A DNA stretch of 64,000 bases from Corynebacterium lactis (GTDB taxonomy: Bacteria; Actinomycetota; Actinomycetes; Mycobacteriales; Mycobacteriaceae). This document shows positions 1-12,077 of the stretch, piece after piece (position 1 is the stretch's first letter; each line of letters opens with the position of its first letter). Made by a program: the position numbers and the translations under genes. The notes below the pieces were generated by a model. The model did not search any database. It had not been told where the DNA came from and was given only the letters and a program-made list of their open reading frames with translations. The DNA lies in assembly GCF_900519355.1 (NCBI RefSeq), contig NZ_ULHE01000004.1, positions 1 to 64,000 on the forward strand. Reading direction: 5' to 3'.

Positions 1-20
1 AAAATAAAAAGTAAGTACAT

Positions 21-50
21 CGGCACACTATTGAGTTCTCAAACAACACA
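21..50 (-). promoter_or_regulatory. rRNA operon leader (boxA-like antitermination/processing element)
   Basis: Read on the minus strand this stretch contains TGTTGTTTGAGAACTCAATA followed by GTGTGCCG. This is the motif typically found in the leader just upstream of 16S rRNA in actinobacteria, where it acts in antitermination and RNase III processing. The operon would run leftwards off the window, so the 16S gene itself is not visible. The position downstream of tyrS fits the corynebacterial order tyrS-rrn. The motif is seen directly; its function comes from family knowledge. Confidence 0.75.
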
Positions 51-264
51 CACCCACACGACCAACCCCAGAAAACTGAAGCCAACTCCCGTGAGCAGCA
101 AGAAGAAACCTTACAACCCGGCAAACCAAAAGTCAAAACCCGGTAAACAACAGGAAAACAAGGAATCCCCCGACCAACAACACAACCAACCACCCAACCC
201 CTTTTAATGAAGAACAAACTCTTCAAGGAAAAGAACCCGGCGGGCTGTCTCGCTGACTCCGAAT

Positions 265-294
265 AATTTACACACCACCCACACCAAACACCAA
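265..294 (-). promoter_or_regulatory. possible rRNA operon promoter
   Basis: On the minus strand a TTGGTG hexamer (289-294) and a TAAATT hexamer (265-270) are 18 nt apart. They lie between the tyrS terminator and the rRNA leader, where an rrn promoter is expected. The match is modest and only the position makes it worth listing. The rest of 51-310 is AC-rich on the plus strand and shows no ORF I would accept. Confidence 0.3.
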
Positions 295-309
295 TCCCCA
301 GGTCAGGGC

Positions 310-353
310 CTTAAAAACCAAAAGAGCCGAGCTAGTTTCACCTAACTCGGCTC
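310..353 (-). terminator. Rho-independent terminator of tyrS
   Basis: On the minus strand the arms GAGCCGAG (346-353) and CTCGGCTC (324-331) are extended by a short TAG/CTA pairing around a small loop. TTTTGGTTTTT follows immediately. The hairpin sits about 75 nt after the tyrS stop and separates tyrS from the rRNA leader. Confidence 0.8.
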
Positions 354-428
354 CCTTAGAGGCGCTTTATGCCTATCCCTTCGCGAAGCGGCGGCTCAAT
401 GAACGCGCATAGCCACAGCGAGGACAAC

Positions 429-1706
429 CTACACGAACTTCACACCCGCGAAGTTCTTCTTGCCACGGCGCAGCACAATCCACTTGCCGTGCAGCAGGTC
501 GGACTCGGCCGGGGTCCATTCCTCGTCCGAGATGCGCTCGTTATTAGCGTAGGCGCCGCCCTCCTTGATGGTGCGGCGCGCCTCGCCCTTGGACTTCGCC
601 AGGCCGGAGGCGACCAGCAGGTCCACCGCGGTGCGCGGCTCGTCTGCCGCAATCTCGGCGACCTCGGTCTCGGAGACGGCTCCCGCCAGGGTCTGCTCGT
701 CGAGGTCGGTCAGCTCAGCGCGTCCGAACAGGGCCTGGGCGGCCAGCTCGACGGCCTTGGTCGCGGCCTCACCGTGGACCAGGTTCGTCATCTCCTGCGC
801 TAGGCGACGCTGCGCCTCGCGCTTGAACGGGCGCTCCGCGACGGCCACCTCGTACTCGGCAATCTCCTCCTGGTTCAGGAAGGTGAACCAGCGCAGGTAG
901 TCGATCACCACGGAGTCGCCGGCGTTCAGGAAGTACTGGTACCAGGAGTACGGCGAGGTCTTCTCAGCATCCAGCCACAGCTTGCCGCCGCCAGTGGACT
1001 TACCGAACTTCTGGCCCTGTGCATCCGTCACCAGAGGCACGGTGAGGCCGTGCACCTTGGCACCGTCGACACGCCTGTTCAGGTCAACACCCGAGACGAT
1101 GTTGCCCCACTGATCGCCACCGCCGATCTGCAGGACGCAGTCGTGGTTGCGGCGCAGCTGCACGAAGTCGTTGGACTGCAGCAGCATGTAGGAAAACTCG
1201 GTGTAGGAAATGCCGTCGGACTCCAGGCGACGCTTGACGGTGTCGCGGTCCAGCATGGTGTTCAGCGAGAAGTTCTTGCCCACGTCGCGCAGGAAGTCAA
1301 TGACGGACATGTTCATAGTCCAGTCTGCATTATTGACCATCGTCGCCGGGGACTCGCCCTCGAAGTCGATAAAGCGGCGCAGCTGGCCCTTGATCGATTC
1401 CAGGTTGTGCTCGATGGTCTCCTGGCTGAGCATGGAGCGCTCGCCGACATCACGCGGATCGCCGATGAAACCGGTGGCCCCACCAGCCAGGGCAATCGGG
1501 TGGTGACCCGCGAGCTGGAAGCGGCGCAGCATAATCATCGGAACCAGGTGGCCCGCGTGCAGAGAATCGCCGGTCGGGTCGAAGCCGCAATACAGCGCGA
1601 TCGGATTCTCGCACGCCTCGCGCAGCGCGTCAATATCAGTGGACTGATTAATCAGCCCACGCCACTGTAGTTCATCAATAATGTTCTGCTCAGTCACAAC
1701 AGACAT
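429..1706 (-). CDS. tyrS: tyrosyl-tRNA synthetase
   Basis: This class I aminoacyl-tRNA synthetase charges tRNA-Tyr in the cytoplasm. The HIGH-type motif is HAGH at residues 50-53 within the [13 protein letters not shown] segment. A KMSKS-equivalent KFGKS lies near residue 235. The C-terminal 65 residues look like an S4 RNA-binding domain ([18 protein letters not shown]). ATG at 1706 gives 425 residues, close to the family norm, whereas an upstream in-frame start would only add a charged extension. The gene has its own downstream terminator and ends before the rRNA leader. Family assignment is certain. Confidence 0.97.
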   Translation of the reverse strand: MSVVTEQNIIDELQWRGLINQSTDIDALREACENPIALYCGFDPTGDSLHAGHLVPMIMLRRFQLAGHHPIALAGGATGFIGDPRDVGERSMLSQETIEHNLESIKGQLRRFIDFEGESPATMVNNADWTMNMSVIDFLRDVGKNFSLNTMLDRDTVKRRLESDGISYTEFSYMLLQSNDFVQLRRNHDCVLQIGGGDQWGNIVSGVDLNRRVDGAKVHGLTVPLVTDAQGQKFGKSTGGGKLWLDAEKTSPYSWYQYFLNAGDSVVIDYLRWFTFLNQEEIAEYEVAVAERPFKREAQRRLAQEMTNLVHGEAATKAVELAAQALFGRAELTDLDEQTLAGAVSETEVAEIAADEPRTAVDLLVASGLAKSKGEARRTIKEGGAYANNERISDEEWTPAESDLLHGKWIVLRRGKKNFAGVKFV

Positions 1707-1866
1707 CGTATCGTCTCGCCGTCGCCACACCACCGTCAGGGGTGTACTCCTGCCCGCGCTTTACGACACTCTCCCCCGGCGGAGACGAGAAAAGACCCCG
1801 CTGCAAAAGATGCATGGGGCCCTCCCGAAAAACTACGACGTCATCCAGGACGTCACGCCTAGGTGT

Positions 1867-2040
1867 TTAACGCTCCCAGGCAATGGCCTCGTCGGCAAGC
1901 ATGACGGGGATGCCCTCGTCGATGCGGTAGGCGACCTTCAGGCGCGGGTTGACCAGCACCTGCTCGTCCTCGAGGTACTCGAGTGGCCCCTTGTCCTGCG
2001 GGCAGACGAGGATGTCCAGAAGTTTTGCGTCCAAGCTCAT
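1867..2040 (-). CDS. Trm112-like small zinc-ribbon-type protein
   Basis: A 57-residue protein of the Trm112/UPF0434 type. It has the LLDILVCPQDKGPL start and the AYRIDEGIPVML end that define the family. Only one cysteine remains of the zinc ribbon seen in some members, as is common in bacteria. Trm112 in eukaryotes activates methyltransferases; the bacterial role is not established. ATG at 2040 follows TAGGTT by 7 nt without a Shine-Dalgarno, suggesting a leaderless message. It lies between argH and tyrS on the same strand. Confidence 0.85.
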   Translation of the reverse strand: MSLDAKLLDILVCPQDKGPLEYLEDEQVLVNPRLKVAYRIDEGIPVMLADEAIAWER

Positions 2041-2068
2041 GGTTTCCAACCTACTCTCGTGGCCGGGG

Positions 2069-3529
<1,461 letters not shown>

Positions 3530-3538
3530 CTAATTGCA

Positions 3539-3585
3539 GGTAGTAGTAGGTAGTAGTAGGCCGCTAGCGATCTCCACTAGCGGCC
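3539..3585 (-). repeat. argG-argH intergenic hairpin with GTA tandem repeat
   Basis: A perfect 9-bp inverted repeat (GGCCGCTAG at 3559-3567, CTAGCGGCC at 3577-3585) surrounds a 9-nt loop. It directly abuts a tandem GTAGTAGTAG repeat (3539-3560). On the transcribed minus strand no T-tract follows, so it is not a classical terminator. An mRNA processing or stability element between argG and argH is possible. This is seen in sequence; the function is inferred. Confidence 0.55.
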
Positions 3586-3618
3586 TCAATGAATTTCTCT
3601 TACGGCAACGAGTGCGGC

Positions 3619-4818
3619 TTACAGGTTGAAGTCGCGCTTCGCGGCCATCTTCGAGGACAGGCCGTGCAGCTCGACGAAGCCGCGGGCCAGGGTCTGGTCG
3701 AAGGTGTCGCCCTCGTCGTAGGTGGCGAGGTTGAAGTCGTACAGCGAGGTGTTCGAGCGACGCCCGTTGACGTTGCAGTTGCCCGCGTGCATGACCATGC
3801 GGATGTCGCCGGAAACGCCCTTCTGGGACTCCTCGATGAAGGTGTCCAGAGCGCGCTTGAGCGGGGAGAACCACAGGCCGTCGTAGACCAGCTCGGCCCA
3901 CTCGGCCTCGACGCGGCGCTTGTAGCGAGCCAGCTCGCGCTCGACGGTGACGTCCTCCAGCGCTGCGTGCGCGGTCATGATGGCAATTGCGCCCGGAGCC
4001 TCGTAGATCTCGCGGGACTTGATGCCCACCAGGCGGTCCTCGACCATGTCCAGGCGGCCGATGCCCTGGGCGCCGGCGCGGCGGTTCATCTCCTCGATGG
4101 CCTCGAGAACGGTGACCGGGCGGCCGTCGATGGCGGTCGGCTTGCCGTCCTCGAAGGAGATGATGACCTCATCCGGGGAGTTGAAGTTCAGGGTCGGGTC
4201 CTCGGTGTAGGAGTAGACGTCCTTGGTCGGGGCGTTCCACAGGTCCTCGAGGTAGCCGGTCTCGATAGCGCGGCCGAAGAGGTTCTGGTCGATGGAGAAC
4301 GGGGAGGACTTGGACTGCTCGATCGGCAGGCCCTTCTCCTCAGCGAAGGCGATGGCCTTGTCGCGGGTCCACGCGAAGTCGCGGGCCGGGGCGATGATCT
4401 TCAGGTCCGGGGCGGTGTTGGCGAAGCCGACCTCGAAGCGGACCTGGTCGTTGCCCTTACCGGTGCAGCCGTGGGCGACGTGGGTGCCGCCGAACTCCTT
4501 GGCCGCCTCGGTCATGTGCTTGACGATCAGCGGGCGGGACAGAGCCGAAACCAGCGGGTACTGCTTCATGTAGAGGCCGTTGGCCTTGATGGTCGGCAGG
4601 CAGTACTCGTTGGCGAACTCGTCCTTGGCGTCGACGACGACGGCCTCGGCGGCACCTGCGCCCAGAGCGCGCTGGCGAACCGACTCCATGTCCTCGCCGC
4701 CCTGTCCGACATCGATGGAAACAGCGATGACCTCGCCGTCAGTCATTTCCTTCAGGTACGGGATAGCGACGGTGGTATCGAGGCCGCCGGAGTAGGCAAG
4801 AATAACCCGGTTGGTCAT
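3619..4818 (-). CDS. argG: argininosuccinate synthase
   Basis: This enzyme condenses citrulline and aspartate with ATP to give argininosuccinate. The PP-loop SGGLDTTVA at residues 10-18 binds ATP. The family motifs [15 protein letters not shown] (near 115) and the NFNSPDEV region are present. Length is 399 residues, typical for the long bacterial form. An AAAGGAG Shine-Dalgarno lies about 10 nt before the ATG. The gene is between argR and argH and should respond to ArgR with the rest of the cluster. Confidence 0.97.
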   Translation of the reverse strand: MTNRVILAYSGGLDTTVAIPYLKEMTDGEVIAVSIDVGQGGEDMESVRQRALGAGAAEAVVVDAKDEFANEYCLPTIKANGLYMKQYPLVSALSRPLIVKHMTEAAKEFGGTHVAHGCTGKGNDQVRFEVGFANTAPDLKIIAPARDFAWTRDKAIAFAEEKGLPIEQSKSSPFSIDQNLFGRAIETGYLEDLWNAPTKDVYSYTEDPTLNFNSPDEVIISFEDGKPTAIDGRPVTVLEAIEEMNRRAGAQGIGRLDMVEDRLVGIKSREIYEAPGAIAIMTAHAALEDVTVERELARYKRRVEAEWAELVYDGLWFSPLKRALDTFIEESQKGVSGDIRMVMHAGNCNVNGRRSNTSLYDFNLATYDEGDTFDQTLARGFVELHGLSSKMAAKRDFNL

Positions 4819-4867
4819 GGGGTGTAGCGCTCCTTTAATCGGTGCTAAATGAATGTCTTGAAGTAGT

Positions 4868-5350
4868 TTACTGGTTTGTTCCGTCAGCTAGACGCTGGGC
4901 TAGCTCTGCGCCGGAAAGTGGTTCCCTGGCTAGGCACATTACAGTGTCATCGCCGGCGATGGTGCCAACGATTTCCTTGAGCCCCGCGCGGTCAATCACG
5001 CTGGCCAAGTACTGCGCGGCACCCGGCGGCGTGCGCACTACCGCAATCGAGCCGGAATAGTCGATGGAGACGAGCAGCTCGTCGAGCACGCGACGCATCC
5101 GGGACAGCGCCCCGCCGGTCGCGGCCGAGACTTCGTCGGCAATGACGTACCTCGAGCCGTTGACCTCGTCGCGGACCTTCCGAGCGCCCAGCTCGTCGAG
5201 ATCGCGCGAGAGCGTCGCCTGCGCAATCTCGATCCCCTCTCCCGCCAGCAGCTCCGCGAGCTGAACCTGGCTCGACACGTTGTGCCGGGAGAGCAAGTCC
5301 GCGATGCGAGCCTGCCGCGCGGTGCGCGAGCCCGGCTGTGCTCCTGTCAT
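4868..5350 (-). CDS. argR: arginine repressor ArgR
   Basis: This is the arginine-responsive transcriptional repressor of the cluster. The 160-residue protein has an N-terminal winged helix (residues about 15-75, with [17 protein letters not shown] as recognition region). The C-terminal hexamerisation/arginine-binding domain ends in the conserved [14 protein letters not shown]. It is embedded between argF (23-nt gap) and argG (50-nt gap). Its presumed operators are the TGAATA half-sites before argC at 10780-10817. Confidence 0.95.
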   Translation of the reverse strand: MTGAQPGSRTARQARIADLLSRHNVSSQVQLAELLAGEGIEIAQATLSRDLDELGARKVRDEVNGSRYVIADEVSAATGGALSRMRRVLDELLVSIDYSGSIAVVRTPPGAAQYLASVIDRAGLKEIVGTIAGDDTVMCLAREPLSGAELAQRLADGTNQ

Positions 5351-5372
5351 CGTCTCCTCGCTTTCCGACGCC

Positions 5373-6338
<966 letters not shown>

Positions 6339-7532
6339 CTATTCTGCGGTCTTCGCTGCCGCGTCGTGGAGGCACTGGTCGATCAGCTTGACGGCTCGGT
6401 TGATCTCCTCGTCGCTGAGGATCAGCGGCGGGACGACGCGGAGCACGTTCGGCTGCGGCGCGTTGAGGATAACGCCGCGCTCGTAGCCAGCGTCGACCGC
6501 GGCCTTCGCGAGGTTGTCGGTGAGCACGAGGCCCAGCATGAAGCCGCGGCCGCGGACGTGGTCGACGTGCTCCAGCGAGGCCAGCTTGCGGGCGAGGACC
6601 TTACCCTTCTCCGCGACGCGGTCGACGAGCTTCTCCTCCTCCAGCGTGTTGATCACGGCCAGGCCCGCCGAGGCGCAAATCGGGTTGCCGCCGAAGGTGG
6701 TGCCATGCGCCCCCGGGGTGAACAGCTTCGCCGCGCGACCATTGGCGACGACTGCACCCAGCGGCAGGCCGCCGCCGAGCCCCTTGGCCAGCGTCATGAT
6801 GTCCGGGACGATGCCCTCGTGCTGGTGCGCGAACCACCGGCCGGTACGGCCGATGCCGGTCTGAACCTCGTCGACGATCAACAGCACGTCGAAACGCGAG
6901 GTCAGCTCGCGCACGGCGGCGAAGTAGCCCTCCGGCGGGGCGACCACGCCGGTCTCGCCCTGGATGGGCTCCAGGATGACGGCGGCAACGCCCAGCGGGT
7001 CGGACTCGATGGTCTTGGTCAGGAAGTCGATGTCGCCGTAGGGGACGAACTCGACGCCGGCCGGCATCGGCTCGAAGGGGGCACGCTTATCCGGCTGGCC
7101 GGTCATGGCGAGCGCACCCATGGTGCGGCCGTGGAAGCCGTGGTGGGTGGAGATGATCCGGCGACGCCCGGTCAAGCGTGCAAGCTTGAAAGCAGCCTCA
7201 TTTGCCTCGGTGCCGGAGTTGCAGAACATCACGCGGGTGTCCTCGGCCTCCCACTCGGTCAGCTCCACCAGCTTCGCGGCCAGGTCCAGCGGAGGCTGGG
7301 ACGCGAAGATATTGGAGACGTGGCCGAGGGTGCGGACCTGGCTCGACACGGCGTCGATAATCGCCGGGTGCGCGTGTCCTAGCGCATTGACCGCGATGCC
7401 GCTGAGCAGGTCGAGGTATTCCTTACCCTCGGAATCGACGAAGGTCGCCCCGTTGCCCTTAACCACCTCGATGCGAGGCGTGCCGTAGTTGTCCATCATG
7501 GTGGACTGCCACTGCTGCTGGAAGTCACTCAT
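6339..7532 (-). CDS. argD: acetylornithine aminotransferase
   Basis: This class III PLP-dependent aminotransferase converts N-acetylglutamate semialdehyde to N-acetylornithine. The Schiff-base lysine is in MTLAKGLGGGLPLGA (near residue 250). The DEVQTGIGRTG motif and the HGTTFGGNP segment are present. It has 397 residues and starts at ATG 7532. A 90-nt gap separates it from argB upstream, without a convincing terminator. Confidence 0.96.
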   Translation of the reverse strand: MSDFQQQWQSTMMDNYGTPRIEVVKGNGATFVDSEGKEYLDLLSGIAVNALGHAHPAIIDAVSSQVRTLGHVSNIFASQPPLDLAAKLVELTEWEAEDTRVMFCNSGTEANEAAFKLARLTGRRRIISTHHGFHGRTMGALAMTGQPDKRAPFEPMPAGVEFVPYGDIDFLTKTIESDPLGVAAVILEPIQGETGVVAPPEGYFAAVRELTSRFDVLLIVDEVQTGIGRTGRWFAHQHEGIVPDIMTLAKGLGGGLPLGAVVANGRAAKLFTPGAHGTTFGGNPICASAGLAVINTLEEEKLVDRVAEKGKVLARKLASLEHVDHVRGRGFMLGLVLTDNLAKAAVDAGYERGVILNAPQPNVLRVVPPLILSDEEINRAVKLIDQCLHDAAAKTAE

Positions 7533-7621
7533 TGAGTTTTGACCTGCCTTAAAAGTGTCGTTGAAGATTTCTTCGCTTCCGGCGCGTCCGTCGCCGGGTT
7601 TGTCAGGCGCCGGGCTCGCGC

Positions 7622-8515
7622 CTAGCCCTGCTCCACCATTGTGCCGATACCGCCGGATGTCATCAGCTCCAGCAGCACCGAGTGCGGCTGGCGGCCGTCG
7701 ATGACGTGGGCTGCGGGAACGCCGTTGTCCACCGCATTAAGGCACGATTCCATCTTCGGGATCATGCCCGAATCCAGCGTGGGCAGGATCTCGCGCAGCT
7801 CAGAGACGGAAATCTTCGACACCAGCGAGTCCTTGTCCGGCCAGTTGGTGTAGAGCCCCTCGACGTTGGTCAGGATCACCAGGCGGTCGGCGTTAATTGC
7901 CGACGCCAGCGCGCCCGCAGCCGTGTCGGCGTTGATGTTGTAGACCTCGCTGCCGTCCTCGGAGGGCGCGATCGTCGACACCACCGGGATGCGGCCCGCG
8001 TCGATAAGGTCCATCAGCGAGTCAGACTGCACCGAGGTGATGTTGCCGACCAGCCCGATATCGGTTTCCTGGCCGCCAACGGTGACGGTGCGGCGGGCGC
8101 CGGTGAACAGGCCGCCGTCCTCGCCGGAGGTTCCGACCGCGTAAGGGCCGAAGGCGTTGATCAGGTTCACCAGCTCGCGGCCGACCTGGCCGAAGAGCAC
8201 CATGCGCACGACCTCCATGACCTCCGGGGTGGTCACGCGGAATCCGCCACGGAATTCTCCCTCGAGGCCGAGTCGCTTCAGCATCGCCGAAATCTGCGGG
8301 CCACCGCCGTGCACGACGACGGGCTTGACGCCGACGGTGCGGAGAAACACCATGTCCTGAGCGAATGCCTTCTTCAGCTTCTGGTCAGTCATGGCGTTGC
8401 CGCCGTACTTGACCACCACGATCTTGTCGCGGTAGTGCTGCAGCCACGGCAGCGCCTCCGCGAGGACGTGGGCGCGCTGCTCGAAGGACAGGCCCTCGGT
8501 TAGCTGGTGAACCAT
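7622..8515 (-). CDS. argB: acetylglutamate kinase
   Basis: This enzyme phosphorylates N-acetylglutamate and is the usual feedback-inhibited step when ArgJ recycles acetyl groups. The amino-acid-kinase nucleotide loop KYGGNAM is at residues 36-42, HGGGPQI is near 75, and the [12 protein letters not shown] segment is in the C-terminal half. The N-terminal helix (residues 1-30) is of the sort found in arginine-sensitive hexameric kinases. A GGAGT Shine-Dalgarno precedes the ATG. The gap to argJ is only 9 nt. Confidence 0.96.
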   Translation of the reverse strand: MVHQLTEGLSFEQRAHVLAEALPWLQHYRDKIVVVKYGGNAMTDQKLKKAFAQDMVFLRTVGVKPVVVHGGGPQISAMLKRLGLEGEFRGGFRVTTPEVMEVVRMVLFGQVGRELVNLINAFGPYAVGTSGEDGGLFTGARRTVTVGGQETDIGLVGNITSVQSDSLMDLIDAGRIPVVSTIAPSEDGSEVYNINADTAAGALASAINADRLVILTNVEGLYTNWPDKDSLVSKISVSELREILPTLDSGMIPKMESCLNAVDNGVPAAHVIDGRQPHSVLLELMTSGGIGTMVEQG

Positions 8516-8524
8516 CTGTGACTC

Positions 8525-9733
8525 CTAGGACGAGTAAGCCGAGTTGATGTGGACGTAGTCGTGGGACAGGTCGGTGGTGCGCACGGTCGCCTCTTCGGTG
8601 TTACCCGTGCCGAGGTCGACCTCGACGGCGATGTCGGCGCCGGAGAGGTCCACTTCGCGGGCGTCCGGGGTTCCGCCGGTGTCACGGCAGACGACGTGAC
8701 CGTTGAAGGAAACCGTGATGTGCTCCGGGTCCATCTCCACCGGCGCGGTGCCGACGGCGGCCAGCACGCGGCCCCAGTTCGGGTCGGAGCCGAACATCGC
8801 GCACTTGAACAGGTTGTCGCGGCCGATAATGCGGGCCGCCACCAGCGCGTCCTCTTCCCCGCCGGTGCCGCGCACGGTGATGGAGACGCGCTTGGTTACA
8901 CCCTCGGCGTCGGACTGCATCTGGCGAGCGACTGAGTCGCAGACCGCAAACACCGCGCGGTCGAGCTCCTCCTGGGACGGGGTCACGCCCGAGGCGCCGT
9001 TGGCCATCATGATGACGGTGTCGTTCGTCGAGGTCGAGCCGTCGATGTCCAGGCGGTTGAAGGTCACGTCGCTGGCCTTCGCGATGGCTTCGTGCAGCAT
9101 CTCGGTGCTGACCGAGGCGTCGGTGGTGATGACGCCGAGCATCGTCGCCATGGACGGGCTGATCATGCCGACGCCCTTGCCCATCGCTCCGACCGTGAAG
9201 CCCTCAGCTTCGACGACGGCCTCCTTGAGCACCAGGTCGGTGGTGAGGATGGCCTCGGCCGCCGCGTTGGCAGCAGCCGCGTCGGTGCCGAGGGACTCGA
9301 CGAGCTTCGGCACGCCGCCGAGCACGATGTCCATCGGCAGGCGGTCGCCGATCAGGCCCGTCGAACAGGCTCCGACCTCCGTGACGTCGACGCCGAGCGC
9401 GTCTGCCACCTTCTGGCAGACCTCGAGAGCGTCGTCGATGCCTGGCTGGCCGTTACACGCGTTCGCGTTGCCCGAGTTCAGGACGACCGCGGCGAGCTGA
9501 CCGTCAGCAATGTGCTTCTTGGTCACGGTCACCGGCGCGGCCTGCACGCGGTTGCGCGTGAAAACAGCAGCAGCGGTCTTCTCCGGCCCCTGGTTCACGA
9601 CCAGCGCCATGTCGGGCTTGCCGCTGACCTTGATGCCCGCGGTGATACCTGCCGCCGCGAAGCCCTGCGGCGCGCATACGCCACCCGCCTGCTCGCCCAC
9701 GTTTACCGGTCCTTCTTTTTCAGCCTTCATCAT
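8525..9733 (-). CDS. argJ: bifunctional ornithine acetyltransferase / N-acetylglutamate synthase
   Basis: ArgJ transfers acetyl from acetylornithine to glutamate, closing the acetyl cycle. It is made as a precursor that self-cleaves before the Thr of the [15 protein letters not shown] segment (around residue 190). The [12 protein letters not shown] motif follows. I chose ATG 9733: an AGGAG lies 7 nt upstream and the codon overlaps the argC stop (ATGA), a coupled arrangement giving 402 residues. A GTG at 9700 with GAAGGA upstream is a possible shorter start (391 residues). Confidence 0.94.
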   Translation of the reverse strand: MMKAEKEGPVNVGEQAGGVCAPQGFAAAGITAGIKVSGKPDMALVVNQGPEKTAAAVFTRNRVQAAPVTVTKKHIADGQLAAVVLNSGNANACNGQPGIDDALEVCQKVADALGVDVTEVGACSTGLIGDRLPMDIVLGGVPKLVESLGTDAAAANAAAEAILTTDLVLKEAVVEAEGFTVGAMGKGVGMISPSMATMLGVITTDASVSTEMLHEAIAKASDVTFNRLDIDGSTSTNDTVIMMANGASGVTPSQEELDRAVFAVCDSVARQMQSDAEGVTKRVSITVRGTGGEEDALVAARIIGRDNLFKCAMFGSDPNWGRVLAAVGTAPVEMDPEHITVSFNGHVVCRDTGGTPDAREVDLSGADIAVEVDLGTGNTEEATVRTTDLSHDYVHINSAYSS

Positions 9734-10773
9734 GGTGCCACTCCTACCTGTGGAAGTCCTGCAGTTTCGTCGAGCCCTGTCACGAGGTTCATGCACTGAA
9801 CCGCCGCCCCACCGGTACCCTTAGTGAGGTTGTCAATCGCCGAGGTCAGCAGCAGCCGCTGCGAGCGCTGATCCACCTCGACCTGAATCTGGACCAGGTT
9901 GGACCCGATCACCGACTGCGTCTGCGGCTGCAGCCCCTCCGCCAGTACCTGGACGAAGGGCTCGTCTGCGTAGAACTCGCGGTAGACCTCGCGCGCCGCT
10001 TCCTCGCTTAACGACGCATCCTTCAGCGGTGCGGTGATCGTGGTGAGAATGCCGCGGGAGGTCGGGGCCAACACCGGGGTGAAGCTGACCTTCAAGCCCT
10101 CCGCGTACGGCCCCAGGTTCTGGAGGAACTCCGCGGTGTGGCGATGCTTGCCCGCGGTGTTGTATGCACGCAGGTTGCCCATGACCTCGGAGCCCAGCAT
10201 CGGCACGGAGGCCTTCTTGCCTGCGCCGGAGGTGCCGGTGATGGACACGATGGCGAGGTCTGGCTCCACCAGCCCCTTTGCCACGGCGGGCAGGGCCGTA
10301 AGCGTTCCGCCCGTCGGGAAGCAGCCCGGGACCGCGATGCGGCGGGAGGCCTTGATGACCTCGCGGTTACCCGGCAGCTCCGGGATGCCGTAGGTCCAGG
10401 TTCCGGCGTGGGGCGAGCCGTAGTAGTGCTCCCACTCCCCCGCGTCCTTCAGGCGGAAGTCGGCGCCGCAGTCGATGATTGCGACGTCCTCGCCGAGCTC
10501 CTTGGCGATTGCTGCGGAGTGGCCGTGCGGGAGCCCAAGGAACACGACGTCGTGGCCACCGAGGGTCTCTGCGTTGGTTGCCTCAATTCGTCGGTCTGCC
10601 AGCGGCGCGACGTGGGGCATAATATCGCCCACTCGAGCGCCCGCGTTCGAGGCGCCGGTCAGAGCCCCGATGGTCAGTTCGCCGGAAAGGTAGGCCGGGT
10701 GCGACAGCAGAAGCCGGAGGATTTCCCCTCCGGCGTAGCCGGTCGCACCGGCGATGGCAACAGAAATACTCAT
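9730..10773 (-). CDS. argC: N-acetyl-gamma-glutamyl-phosphate reductase
   Basis: This NADPH-dependent enzyme reduces acetylglutamyl phosphate to the semialdehyde. The Rossmann motif GATGYAGGE is at residues 9-17. The active-site cysteine is in [10 protein letters not shown] (near 150), with the conserved [10 protein letters not shown] segment after it. It is the first gene of the cluster. No Shine-Dalgarno precedes the ATG, and the ArgR half-sites reach within 7 nt of it, so the transcript may be leaderless or nearly so. Confidence 0.96.
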   Translation of the reverse strand: MSISVAIAGATGYAGGEILRLLLSHPAYLSGELTIGALTGASNAGARVGDIMPHVAPLADRRIEATNAETLGGHDVVFLGLPHGHSAAIAKELGEDVAIIDCGADFRLKDAGEWEHYYGSPHAGTWTYGIPELPGNREVIKASRRIAVPGCFPTGGTLTALPAVAKGLVEPDLAIVSITGTSGAGKKASVPMLGSEVMGNLRAYNTAGKHRHTAEFLQNLGPYAEGLKVSFTPVLAPTSRGILTTITAPLKDASLSEEAAREVYREFYADEPFVQVLAEGLQPQTQSVIGSNLVQIQVEVDQRSQRLLLTSAIDNLTKGTGGAAVQCMNLVTGLDETAGLPQVGVAP

Positions 10774-10779
10774 GCTAAA

Positions 10780-10817
10780 TATTCAACACTTTTATTCATG
10801 ACATCGCAAGATATTCA
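10780..10817 (-). promoter_or_regulatory. ArgR operator (three ARG half-sites) upstream of argC
   Basis: Three TGAATA repeats (minus strand) at 10812-10817, 10793-10798 and 10780-10785 lie in AT-rich sequence just before the argC start codon. TGAATA/TATTCA is the core of ARG boxes bound by ArgR family repressors, and argR is in this cluster. The spacings are 13 and 19 nt. The sites overlap the only place a promoter for argC can be, which fits repression by occlusion. Repeats are seen; binding is inferred. Confidence 0.7.
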
Positions 10818-10946
10818 TGCACTTTGTGAAAATTGCGACAGAAAACAACAGGAGTTATGCATGTTGCACTCCTGTGGGCCTTTCGAGACTGCACCGACGC
10901 TATCACCCACCGTTACCAACGGTTCTCAGACCGGTGCAGGCGAACG

Positions 10947-11828
10947 CTACAGGCTCGGAGACAAGCCAGGGGTTCCGAAGCTCGGGAAACCGGTGCTCGG
11001 GAAGCCGCCACCCTGCCCCGGTTCCGGAGCGACCGGCATCGGCACCGGGTCAATCGGGAGCCTGCCGACGTCAGGTACCGAGGCGTCCGGCGCCGAAACT
11101 GAACCACCGTTGAGGGTCTGGTCAATCCACGCATCCAGCGAGTCAGTCGAGGTGTAAAGGTACTCGCCGGTGGCCTCGGGTGACACGTCCGGGTTGACCG
11201 AAATTGCCGCCGAGAGCATTCCGGCGAGACGCCCGTCAACGAACAGAGGTCCACCGGAATCTCCCTGCTGCAGCGCAGTCGGTAGATCGGTGCGCGCCAC
11301 GATTCGGTCGCCTGCAGTGCACAGGTCGTAGTTGACCGGGCAGGAGGTTGCCCGAACTGATGCCCTCGGGAGATTCCCCGTTGCGCCCTGGCCGAGGCTC
11401 GACCAGCCGTACACGGTACCGGCAACCTCGCCACCCCGGACAACGCCCTCGCGATCGATCTCCGGGTAGGAATTCAGCCCCAGGTCGCCGTTCACGTGAA
11501 TAAGCGCTACATCTCCACTTGGAGCGACCTTCCAGTCATTGATTCCTACAGTGCGGGAGCTGTCTCCCTGACCGACGGTGACTTGTCCGGCCTTGAATGG
11601 AATGTCATGCACACAGTGCGCTGCGGTGATGACCCACTGAGAGTTCAACGCCGTACCAGTGCACTGAGCAGCCCGGAAGAAATTGAGCGGAACCACAACC
11701 CGGACCACCGAATCGGCTTCCGCACTCGGAGGGGCGATCTCTCCATTGACAAGGGCGTTTGCCGGCGTGGTTGCGGCGGTCACTAGTCCCAGAGCTGCGA
11801 TGCAGGAAGCGGTAAGTCGGCGTTGCAT
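10947..11828 (-). CDS. secreted trypsin-like serine protease
   Basis: A chymotrypsin-fold (S1) protease. The signal peptide is residues 1-26: MQRRLTAS, then a hydrophobic stretch ending TPANA. The catalytic triad is visible: His in ITAAHC, Asp in SGDVALI, Ser in QQGDSGGPL. The last 50 residues are a low-complexity Pro/Gly/Ser tail (PVPMPVAPEPGQGGGFPSTG) of the kind seen on corynebacterial exported proteins; there is no LPxTG motif or C-terminal membrane helix. ATG 11828 was chosen because GGAAAG lies 7 nt upstream and the signal peptide starts there. The gene is between pheT and argC and its substrate is unknown. Confidence 0.9.
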   Translation of the reverse strand: MQRRLTASCIAALGLVTAATTPANALVNGEIAPPSAEADSVVRVVVPLNFFRAAQCTGTALNSQWVITAAHCVHDIPFKAGQVTVGQGDSSRTVGINDWKVAPSGDVALIHVNGDLGLNSYPEIDREGVVRGGEVAGTVYGWSSLGQGATGNLPRASVRATSCPVNYDLCTAGDRIVARTDLPTALQQGDSGGPLFVDGRLAGMLSAAISVNPDVSPEATGEYLYTSTDSLDAWIDQTLNGGSVSAPDASVPDVGRLPIDPVPMPVAPEPGQGGGFPSTGFPSFGTPGLSPSL

Positions 11829-12021
11829 GAACATTCTTTCCAGCTTTTGACCAAAAGCTTGAGTCGATTTCAGGTCTCTTACGCAATTCGAAGGCAGCCC
11901 AAAGGGATGCTTCGTTACACAAACTACCGCTAGGTCACAGAACCGAAAAGGCACACACTCTCGACGAAGGACGTGCGCCGGCCCTCGGCAGTCTGATAGC
12001 GCCAGCGCACGCGTCATTAAT

Positions 12022-12061
12022 AAATTTCACGCCCAGGGGTAACCCCTAGGCGGTGAAATTT
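12022..12061 (-). terminator. long palindrome after pheT, probable terminator
   Basis: The arms AAATTTCACGCC and GGCGGTGAAATTT flank an inner AGGGGTAACCCCT, together a 40-nt nearly perfect inverted repeat. It begins about 16 nt after the pheT stop. The AT end of each arm supplies a short U-run in either direction. It separates pheST from the protease gene. The interval 11829-12021 otherwise holds only the protease promoter region. Confidence 0.7.
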
Positions 12062-12077
12062 GTTCATCAGCGAGACA

